Assembly: GCA_036873755.1 (NCBI GenBank)
Contig: JAVTVY010018728.1
Span: 1-64,000 of the forward strand
Length of the DNA stretch: 64,000 nucleotides
From: Hanleya hanleyi
Taxonomy: Eukaryota > Mollusca > Polyplacophora > Lepidopleurida > Hanleyidae
Direction of reading: 5' to 3'
Under the pieces are notes generated by a model. That model was not told the origin of the DNA, made no database searches, and saw only the letters and a list, made by a program, of their open reading frames with translations. Positions 55,238 through 64,000 of the stretch are shown here, in pieces (positions within the stretch are counted from its first letter, which is position 1; the number at the start of each line of letters is the position of its first letter). Both the position numbers and the translations under genes were made by a program.

Positions 55238-55281
55238 ATTTAATCTAATCTAATCTAATCTAATCTATCAATCAATCAATA
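55207..55281 (+). repeat. Compound microsatellite
   Basis: (ATCT)n, then (AATCT)n, then (ATCA)n in succession. Confidence 0.95.
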
Positions 55282-55935
55282 CCGATCCTATTCATATATA
55301 AATGCCATTCTATATCGGTCACGCGTACAGCGGCGTGGCTCGATACGTGTCACGCGTGCACAGACATAGATATAACCCATGTCGTTTTGAGAAGATATCT
55401 AGAATTTGAGAAAGTCCAATTCTAATTCTTATTAATTTGATCATAGATTATATCTATTATCCGGTGGCGGATACGATACAATATTGAGGAATGGAACACT
55501 ATGTTCAATTAGAAAAGAAGCTGGTATATGTTTCAATAGGAGAATCATACAGAGGTTTTAGGTCATATATCTATGACAATAACGAGGAAAAAATAAGACT
55601 CAATAGCGGGCTGAGCATAACACTCGAAAAGTATCTTGCTAAATTATACAGAACTTGTACAGAAACTTACCTCCGTCAAGCCACATTGTGGAGAGACAGA
55701 TAGATCACAAGCCGGTTGTTTACCTTGGCGAATGACCCTAGAGGTACAATTGTAAGAAAGTGAGTCAATTGATGTTCAATCAGTTTTGTAAAATATTTAG
55801 CCCCGTTTCTTATTCATAAATTGTAACTTGCCACCGATCAATGTCCAGGGCTGGATAATGTGTATAAATGCGTATTCGAGGGGCAGAGTAATGATGGGTG
55901 TTAATATGAGATGATGTGATTTCCACCTCAAGTGG

Positions 55936-56276
55936 GTACAAACCGTCACTTGCACATTATTGAGAGAACATAGAAGAGCCTGCTTGTGCAGTGACCCGTG
56001 ACTTCAGCTAATCAGCTACTGGTTCGTATATTTTCACTTTGCCCCATGTTTTAACCTGGAAGATTATTTTGAATCAGTGATAACTTCCCCGTATTCAAAG
56101 AAAGTGTCATGCTTAGAATACTCTAATTTAGCAAATATTACATGAAAATATGCCAGCTATCACCAGTTCTAAATATTCGCCCAGGGTACAAGTCACGGTA
56201 AAGTGAAAATATACGAACCAGCTGAAGTCACGGGTCTACATTTTCCTTTGTGTTCCTATTAATGTGCAAGTTACGG
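55936..56276. repeat. 340-bp foldback MITE
   Basis: Arms inverted over roughly 100 bases each. gacccgtgacttcagct (55989) pairs with agctgaagtcacgggtc (56223). ggttcgtatattttcacttt (56023) pairs with aaagtgaaaatatacgaacc (56201). Outer ends cacttgcacattattgag and ctattaatgtgcaag are also inverted. No ORF. Confidence 0.85.
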
Positions 56277-56529
56277 ATTGGGTCACGCGAGGTCAAATGA
56301 GGTCAAGCAATCGCAAATGCATTGAGTATCACTTTTGCTTCTAAAGTCAGAGTCTTCATATTTTCTTATACACCTAAGACTATTCAATAGTCTGGAAATG
56401 ACCTCAATATATAAGGGAAATTTTTTTGCCAAAGTTTTCCCATCCCATTTCCAGTTTTTCATAACAATCCAATGAAAATGTCGGATTTATATTTGAAAAT
56501 TCAAACTGACTAAGGTAGCTGATAAAGAT

Positions 56530-57550
56530 GTCGGCGTACTGACAAGAAGTCAAATGACGCCACAGGCCAATATTCTTACTGCAAATCAAAAAATGTGACA
56601 AAAACCAAAACTGATCCCAGGGATGATTTGTATCTCATGCTTTAAATGTAGATGTTCAGAAGTACTCCTGGAATGAAATGTCAACACGGTCCCTAGTACA
56701 GGCTTGAGCGCTATTAGATACAAAATCCAAGATTAATAATGTAGTATCTCTGTTAAGTTATCGGATGACCGTTAGAAGATATTAGCCCAGACAATGGGGG
56801 CACATTAATGTGAGCCGTTTTCTAGTCAGCTCTTTACAACACTGTCAGAAGGATTGGGTAGAGATGTGACGTACCCGAAATATCCTCCAAAAACAGTTCC
56901 TGTGATGATTGTATCTCAGCCGCGCTTTTATTGTAGCTGTTCATGTGGACATCTTAAATGGCATGACCACGTGGCCCCGAGCACCGGCTTGGGTGGTATT
57001 AGGTACAACAACTATCCAAGAGCAATAATGTAATATCCCTGTTATGCCATCGGTGGAAAAGTGATAAACTACGTGAACGTTAGATAGAAGAAACTGTTTA
57101 AACGGGGATATATCATCAAAATTCAAGTTATAATTCAGAACACATATCTGTGAGGCCCGACGCCGACCAAGCGGTTCATTCTTCACTACGTTTACTACAG
57201 TCACAAACTACTATTACAATGATGTGTAGAGAGGGTAAGCCTTGGACACGAAACGTCCACCTGCCGAAGCTCACCATATATACAGATAACAATCAAATGC
57301 AATATATAAATGTGGCGGATAAAGATGGCGGCGTACTGACAAGAAGTCATATGATCCCACAGGACAACATTCTGAATGCATATCTAAAAACATCACAAGA
57401 ACCTAAAATGACTCCTGTGATGACTTGTATCTCAGCCACACTTTTATTGTTGATTTTCATGTGGACATCTTGAATGACATGACCACACGCTCCCGAGCAC
57501 CGGCTTGGGTGGTATTAGGAGCAAATATCCAAAAACAATGATGTAAAACT
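56530..57550 (-). repeat. Cluster of three R1 repeat copies (minus orientation)
   Basis: Copies at about 56530-56770, 56850-57185 and 57300-57550, each reading the R1 landmarks in reverse (gtatctcagccacacttttattg, gagcaccggcttgggtggtatt, ggcgtactgacaagaagtca). The middle copy includes the cttggtcggcgtcgggcc segment of the R1 head. Copies differ by indels, so no product is shared. Confidence 0.7.
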
Positions 57551-57659
57551 TCTGTCAAATCAGGCACTGGAGGCACTTGATGCGATCGAGTTTCTAAACA
57601 GATAATTAGGATTTCAAGTCTGAATCTGCATTGTGAAGACTTCTGAAACTTCGTTGTGA

Positions 57660-57772
57660 ATTACAAGCGTCTAGTCCGTCATTCATAATTCAGCTGTCGT
57701 CCATTAAAGAATATCCGCGTCCATAATCCAAAGAAGTTTTCCATATTCCATATAACAGCATTAACACAAGCT
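57660..57772 (-). repeat. Truncated retroelement 3' tail (same subfamily as the nested copy)
   Basis: ttacaagcgtctagtccgtc through ccatataacagcattaac matches the last about 110 bases of the element at 38470-39992 almost base for base, then stops. It is the closest relative in the window of the copy that broke the integrase. Confidence 0.8.
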
Positions 57773-59924
57773 TCTTCTTGAAAGTCTTCTGAAACTTCAT
57801 TGTAAAGACTCCAAGAACTGAGTTTGAAAGCAAAAACCTGCTTTCAAACCATCCAATACGCAAATGACGTCATACACAGATGACGTCGAATGAGTGAACG
57901 TAGCATGTTCTTAGTGATTCTTTAAGTTATACAAGTGCGGTACATCTACATGTCAAAAATACTGCTTTAAACTTTCACACAGACCATTCGAATAAATGTA
58001 ACTTCTCATGATTGCTCAACTACCGATAATGCAATAAGAACTATAAGGATCTCCCAGGCACACGTATAAATGATCGCAATGAAGGTTAAACTATAGTCCA
58101 TTACTAGGGAAGATGAGCCTATATACCCTGTTAGCTATTCTTGTCGAGAATAAAACAGCAGGAGATAACGAAATAATAGTCAATGACGCCCATAGATAGT
58201 GTTAATTCATCCATGATGCTATCATATTATTGTTGTGTCTCCTTGAACATAAATAATTCTTGTCAGCATATATTTAGATAAAACAATTCCAGCACTCCCC
58301 CCACTCTAAGCATCGGTTGTAGAAATGTTTGATAAAACAAACCGATCGGATGTTCCCCTGGAAGGATGGTTCCCCCTTACCACCTAAACACTAAACTTAA
58401 GTTCAAAACTCTAACGCTGTCCCGAACCTATACCTAATCCAAATCCTATCGACTTCTATATTATCCCAGACAAGGGGCCGCATTAATGTGAGCCATCACC
58501 TAGTCATCTCTTTCCAACCTTTAACATCCACTGTCAGAAGGCTTGGGTAGAGATGTGGCGTACCCAAAATATTTAAACCAAAAGTACTCAAGCTGGTCAA
58601 ATTGGCCAAATCCTTCTGGCAGTGTGGAAAATAGTCAGAACTTAGAACTTGAGCAGGACTTTCAACATAGGGAATTGACAATGATCATTTTGATCTTTCA
58701 AGCCTTATGCATTATTAGATGAAGTCGATTGCTCATCCAGTGATAAGCGTGTGTTACTATTCCCTTCAATGTATAGCTATGCGGTATCTGCTTACCTGTT
58801 ATGCTTGTCGCAATCGACCTCTCTTGTGTCGGCATTCGATAGGACACGGTTGCATCCACACCGCCGGTCAGAAGCTAATGAAGCGAGTAAATGAAGTTCA
58901 AATTGACAAACATGCTACATATACTAGTATTATGAATGCCTGGCCTCATTTCTTAGATTCCATCAAACGTTCCCATGGAAACATGAAGAAACGCGCAGGT
59001 CACAAAATGTGTCATCAAGGATTTCATTTATATTATTTACATTGCGGGATTATCTCTCATGTTTGCGAAGTACCACACATGATCAGTGATATTGATGGGG
59101 ATTAACCGACAACGCCTGGCGAACACGCGAGGAAATGTATAAATATATGCTCTGCGAATAAGCTTACATCTATTTAAAGCGAAACACGTGCCAGAGCTAT
59201 ATGAACATTTTGGCATTTTTTATTGGGTAGGTGGAGGGGGGGGGGGGGGGGGGGCTACGTCGTAGTTGGCGAAGCCCTAAGGGACACACATTCTCATTTT
59301 CCTCTCCTTTTCCTCCCGATTTTCGTTATTATGTACCTTAACTAACCGTTTGGGGGATTTTTAAAAAAAATAGAGAGGATAGGAGTGGAGTTGAGTGACC
59401 TGATTGCATCCAAAAGTCATTAAAAAAATATGCCCCGAATCGTCGTCAGGGTAGTTATGAGCTCTGGGAATTCTATACTTAATATAGTGTTTGTAATACA
59501 CAGGCAATTCTGATCAGTACTTTGCAGTAAATGATCCACATTTCTGATCCGAAAGATCCCTGAGACACTAATGAGCTGAGCAGTGACTGCATGGTACCGT
59601 TAAATTACTGATCGGTACCAAGCCGTTACTGTACATTACCACGAAATCAGCAATTTAACGGTTCTTCACAGCCACTGAGCAGTACTACCCAGAACCTGTA
59701 CAGTACTAATCAGTTTCGGGATGGAAATTGAACTGCTTAGTTAAAAACTGAACATTACTGGCCGGAAGATTGCTGTGCAGTACCACTGAAAAGCGTGGCT
59801 GAGATACTAAGGCTACGTCCGAGAATCGGATCTGAATGTTAGGTGCCGAGGGATGCTTTCTTGTGCAGTCACTTGTCCCCCTCTTGTATATCGCTACAGT
59901 TTATTACCTGTATATGATAGGATT
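57773..59924. other. Gene-free spacer with G20 tract
   Basis: No gene recognised; the 128-codon frame at 58719-59105 has no domain signature. A run of about 20 G lies at 59235-59254. Confidence 0.5.
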
Positions 59925-60300
59925 CTGCTGGTGGACTGTTGGTCCCCGAGGACCCGCCCTCTGTATGTCTCTCGACAAATATATATGTAGGTTATTGTTT
60001 TGGTGGGACATTTAAGCCGTACGACGTCGGACTTTACAGGCTAGTTTTTCTAGGTGTTTTTGCATTTACCAGGTTTACCCAATGTTGAGGCGTTTACTTC
60101 ATCAGACGTCCTCGATTCTCATCCATTAACATCGGATGAGTTGTTTGAGCTCATCTGTCATCACAGCTCCCGAGCTAGCGTATGTAATTCCGCGTAAGCC
60201 GGTGCTAGGGACCGTGTGGATACTTCATATTCTCCACATGAGCATCTGCAATAAAAGTACGGCTGAGAGACTAAGGCTACGTCAAGTATTCTCGGGTCTG
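59925..60300 (+). repeat. Dispersed repeat R1, copy
   Basis: Begins gataggattctgctggtgg, the same head as 63441 and the terminal tandem repeats at 63921, and continues to ccggtgctagggaccg and taaaagtacggctgaga. Confidence 0.65.
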
Positions 60301-61530
60301 AATGTGAGGTGCCGAGGGAAGCTTTCTATTGGAGACATATGGTTGCTTTTTCATCCGCCAGACGTTGTCAATTTTTCCAACCTCTTGCATATCGCTTCAA
60401 TTTCGGGTCTTTCTAAACAGTACTGAGATGTTGGGAATCCCACAATACTGAACGGTCAATGTTTTCCCGTGTATGACATGGATATTACATGTGTCGTCTT
60501 TAGATTCTTCCCATGGAATGCAGCAATCATCAAAGTATCTTTTCCAAGTTTTTGTAAGTGTGATATATTTCTCCTACGACCTTATGTGGTTTCTCTTCTG
60601 AATAACCCGAAGTTAATGTTGGTGAATTCGAAGCAATTTTGGTTGCAATTGTTGTTCCAAAGTTGGAGATATTGTGCATTGTTGAAATGAAACGGTTATT
60701 TTCCGAGATGAATCTTTGCTATCCTGTACGAAATCTTTGCAGGAATTCATCAACATAACTGATCAGTATGTGCTATTTTACCGTAGAATGCTGTAACGTC
60801 AAATCTGATTAGTGTGGTATCTGATGTCACCTCTCCTGGTACCGGTATTTTAAAGACCCCAATCGCCTCTTATATAACTAGGGATCGATTAAATGGGAGC
60901 ATTCATCGGCATAAAATTCATGGTCCATTTATAATAAGAAAATGTGAGATTTATTGTATTTTCTCCAAATGAAAAATAACTAAATCATAAATTAGGAATT
61001 AGATATGTGATTTTGATTACATAAAATTTGGGCACTTTTGTTCGTAACCAGCCACTTTTAATCACACCATCATGGTCACGTTTCCGTGGTCTTCTGATGA
61101 GAGGAATATGCAAATAGGTTCAAAATGACCCCAATATGATATACTGTGAAGCTTCAGATCTCCATTTTTGTCGTTTCGAAGGCAGTATGGAAATTTTGAT
61201 GGGAGAGGGGCGGACATATTGCGTTGTAGGGTTAAAATGGCTGCCATGTTGAATTTTGTCGCCATCTTAACATTCAGTAAATCAGCGTTTAAATTTACTA
61301 AACTCTATACGTTAGACAGGCGCCATTTTAATTATACTAGAATGAAATCATCATGCGCCATCCTCTGAAAGGGGCATATGGGCACTTTTATCATCTTTAT
61401 GTTTGTATGTATACGGTATGGATTCGATGGACCTCTGAAAAGAATGTCGACGTCGGTTCTGCGTAATTTTCCACATGTCCGCTTTATACAATATAATAAG
61501 CAAATGAACTAGAAGCGTGTATCATTAGAT
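60301..61530. other. Gene-free spacer
   Basis: No gene recognised. Contains the recurrent tgcaaataggttcaaaatga block (about 61108). Confidence 0.5.
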
Positions 61531-61960
61531 TAGAGTGAGTGAATGAGTGAGTGAATAGGATTTAACGTCGCTTTCAACATTATTTCAGTCATATCGCGAC
61601 AAACCAACTAAGCACCCCCCAGCCGTTCCTGCTGCGTTCCTGCTGCTTCAAAGAAGAAATCTTTGAAGCAACATAGAACCAGACACCCTCCAGACACCCC
61701 ATAAAACACCGAGGACAGAACACAAGACACAGACAGGACGCTTACATGGTGCAATAAAGACAAGTTATATTTCAGTGCTAGACATCACATTATCAAGTTC
61801 CTTTTGCTTCTCAGCAAAATGCATTGAAGCAACAGGAACCCGTGCCCACCCACCGAACATCCACCAACCACCCGCTCTTCAGATCAGAATAGCTAGACGG
61901 CACTGACATTCGTCAAACAGTCTACATCACTATACTCTTGCACAGTCCCTACACACACAA
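61531..61960 (+). repeat. SINE-like repeat with GAGT head
   Basis: gagtgagtgaatgagtgagt head followed by ggatttaacgtcgctttcaa, tatttcagtcatatcgcgac and a Pro/Cys-codon-like ccacccaccgaacatcc region. I associate this head with repeats common in molluscan and other lophotrochozoan genomes. That association is from memory and not verified here. Confidence 0.5.
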
Positions 61961-62349
61961 GACGAAATGCAAAGGTGCCCCGCGGAGGAACATGGGTGTG
62001 ACTAAATTACTAGCATGTACGTTTCATAGGCTCAGTAATCAAATTTTGGCATCAGCTCATCTCCCGTGATATCACACTCGATTTTCGTTTTGAATCTGCG
62101 CGAACACGACACATCCCAATCTTATTGTGCAACTGCGTGACTTCATGTGTTTTAAGCAGGCAGACGGTGGCCAATGTATTCCAGCTAGTCTAATATATAG
62201 GATGCAAGCTTCTAGTGCATTTGCTCCTGACATTATCCCCTTAACTCTTTCAGTCTCGAAGGGAATCCATTCAATCTGTTTCTCATAATAACGCGGGGAT
62301 GGACGAATGAGCACTTCCATGCACACATACATGCACCTGGCATGATGGA
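61961..62349. other. Gene-free spacer
   Basis: Nothing recognised between the SINE-like repeat and the next R1 copy. Confidence 0.5.
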
Positions 62350-62650
62350 TGTTGAGTTATATGCTGACTGGATAGGGCTATTACATCAGGGCTCTGAAAT
62401 ATTTGTATCTAATACCGCCCAAGCCGGTGCTCGGGGTCGCCTTGTCATGTCAATTCAATAAGTCCACATGAACAGCTACAATCAAAGCGTGACTGGGATA
62501 CAAATCATCAAAGGGATCGCTTTTGGTCCTTGTGATGTTTTGGAAATATGCAGTCAGTATGTTTCTCTGTGGGGTCATATGACTTTTAACCAGTGCTTCG
62601 GCATTGTTTTCCATCACCCTTTTATGCTGCGCTTAAAAGGGGAAACTAGT
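62350..62650 (+). repeat. Dispersed repeat R1, copy
   Basis: Landmarks gggctattacatcagggctc, ctaataccgcccaagccggt, aaagcgtgactgggatacaa and ctctgtggggtcatatgact in R1 order. Confidence 0.75.
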
Positions 62651-63242
62651 TTTTAGTCGGTGAAAGGTATTCAATGAGGCCATTCTTGATTTCTTGATAT
62701 TCCTATCTTTCCTGACAAGGATTCATTTAGTCAAATGAATGTTCATGGCTACTTTCATGACGTAAATTCCAACATATACAATATTTACCACTAAAGTTGA
62801 GAAATCTTAAGAGAAATCAAGAGAAGTACAGCGGAATCAGTCACGTTACGCTATAATGGTCTGAGTTGGACACTATCACCCGTGTGTTCACTAACCTTTG
62901 GCTTATGAATAGTGCAATGTTAAAACAAACGCAACCAACCTTATAAATATTATATTCATACCGATCTTGGAGACCTCCGCTCGGTGCCCATACCGTCTCA
63001 CGAACGTACGAGAGAGTATACGTCTTCCTAATAAGTGAATACAGTTGCTTGTATATTATCTGAAAAGAAATCAAAACGATAATAGATAGGAAGCAGTAAA
63101 AAGCAATTTGCTGAGAAATATACATTCCTGGCTTCAATCATTCAAGGCTTTATGAATCTTGACTTTTCTTGAGGGAGATGCAAATCAATGGAGTGGATAT
63201 GTACATGTAGTTTCAATCTCCTTGCTTTTAGCATGCAAACAT
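62651..63242. other. Gene-free spacer
   Basis: No recognised gene or repeat. Confidence 0.45.
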
Positions 63243-63370
63243 CAGCTCCGACATTCAATATTCAGCCGTCGTCCATAAAAGAATTTTCCCGCCAATAATC
63301 GAAAAACCTAATTTTTTTGACAGTTATACAGATATAATAATTAGCACCAAATCCAAGTGTGCATGAAACA
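63243..63370 (-). repeat. Truncated retroelement 3' tail (older subfamily)
   Basis: ctccgacattcaatattcag, ccgtcgtccataaaag and ttagcaccaaatcc match the 38470 tail with more differences. Its ggcgggaaaattctttt segment (minus strand) is the closest match to the 72-bp minisatellite of the tandem array. Confidence 0.75.
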
Positions 63371-63423
63371 AATATAACAAAGAAAACAAGATTTTCCACC
63401 ACCTTCAAATGGTGCGCTCAACT

Positions 63424-63920
63424 GTAACCGGTATATATTGAGATTCCGCTGGTGGTCGATTCGCCCCCGAGGCACAAATCATTGTGATTGTAGTTTTTGA
63501 CTGTGGGTAGCATGGTGACGTAGGAAGTGCTTGGTCGGCGTCGGGCCTTACAAACTTGTGTTCTGAATAGGGACTTGCACTCTACTCATATTTTCCCCGT
63601 TTAGTCTGTTTCTTCTATCTAACGGTCACATAGTTCATCACTTTTCATCAGATGACTTACTTAGGCTATGACATCCTTGCTTTTGGATATGTGTATCTAA
63701 TACCGGTTTATGGGCCGTGTGGCCAAAATTACCGCATGAACAGCTACAATAAAAGCGTGGCTGAGATACAAATCATCACATGGATCACTTTGGTTTTTGT
63801 GATATTTCTAGATATGCAGTCAAAATGTTGGTCTCTGGGGTCATATCACTTCTTGTTAGTACGCCGATATCTCTTCCACTACTTTTATATATTGCGTTTA
63901 ATTGTTACCATTATATGATG
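63424..63920 (+). repeat. Dispersed repeat R1, fullest copy
   Basis: From gagattccgctggtggtcga through the ttggtcggcgtcgggcctta, tctatctaacggtcacat, aaagcgtggctgagatacaa and ggggtcatatcacttcttg landmarks to the point where gattctgctggtggacg starts again. Head-like sequence is thus present at both ends. Confidence 0.75.
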
Positions 63921-64000
63921 GGATTCTGCTGGTGGACGTTACGGTGAGATTCTGCTGGTGGACGTTACGGTGAGATTCTGCTGGTGGACGTTACGGTGAG
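63921..64000 (+). repeat. 26-bp tandem repeats, running off the window
   Basis: Three units of gattctgctggtggacgtta plus cggtga, following the R1 copy directly and continuing past the end of the window. Confidence 0.9.

Noticed and set aside
58719..59105. 128-codon plus-strand ORF
   Set aside because: No recognisable domain, no supporting splice or promoter context, and length compatible with chance in a 64-kb window.

Overview
The window is animal nuclear DNA. It has intron-containing genes with GT/AG splice sites, a single-exon class A GPCR, many dispersed repeats and minisatellites, and a 17.2-kb Polinton/Maverick (virus-like DNA transposon). No bacterial operons are present. A (GAGT)n-headed repeat near 61.5 kb and the general repeat style suggest a marine invertebrate, perhaps a mollusc or other lophotrochozoan. 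That placement is an inference and is weak.

Layout. (1) 1-20.6 kb: a tandem array of about 5.75-kb units. Copies 1 (1-5750) and 2 (5751-11502) are nearly identical. Copy 3 (11503-19983) is older and differs by large indels, and a fourth copy is only a fragment. Each full unit carries the last three recognisable exons of an unidentified minus-strand gene, with conserved splice sites and a mostly synonymous pattern of change in the last exon. Each also carries a retroelement-tail minisatellite, a tRNA-like SINE, a MITE and a cluster of CRE motifs. (2) 20.6-26.26 kb: gene-free, with a 150/298-bp higher-order minisatellite, a long foldback element and a 34-bp minisatellite. (3) 26269-43431: the Polinton, bounded by a 6-bp target duplication (gatctc) and about 1.0-1.2-kb terminal inverted repeats beginning AGTAGT. 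(4) 43.4-64 kb: AT-rich DNA, one GPCR gene (48534-49793, minus) and several dispersed repeat families.

Polinton gene set, all on the minus strand and read from the right end: a tail-anchored small protein; two paralogous proteins (possibly PC4-like); an RVE integrase with chromodomain; a mucin-like type II membrane protein; the packaging ATPase; a small hydrophobic protein; a His-rich protein; the penton-like minor capsid protein; a basic pX/pVI-like protein; the double jelly-roll major capsid protein; and an adenain-like protease. After a 3-kb ORF-free stretch comes an IAP-type RING protein. The morphogenesis module is compact, with overlapping or abutting genes. No protein-primed DNA polymerase B is visible. 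The integrase is split by a 1.5-kb retroelement insertion and also frameshifted, the ATPase has two in-frame stops, and the His-rich gene is frameshifted. The element is therefore decaying, although the capsid, protease and RING frames remain open.

The most unusual features are listed here. The terminal repeats are packed with motifs of ubiquitous promoter factors (NRF1, YY1, CRE, ETS, E-box). The element genes share a TATAAATA/TATAAAA box 32-53 bp before the ATG. An orphan CCAAT/CpG promoter-like region sits where a polymerase gene might be expected. The protease end codons are amplified into 3' hairpin repeats. The 72-bp minisatellite of the tandem array matches the 3' tail of the same retroelement family that broke the integrase.
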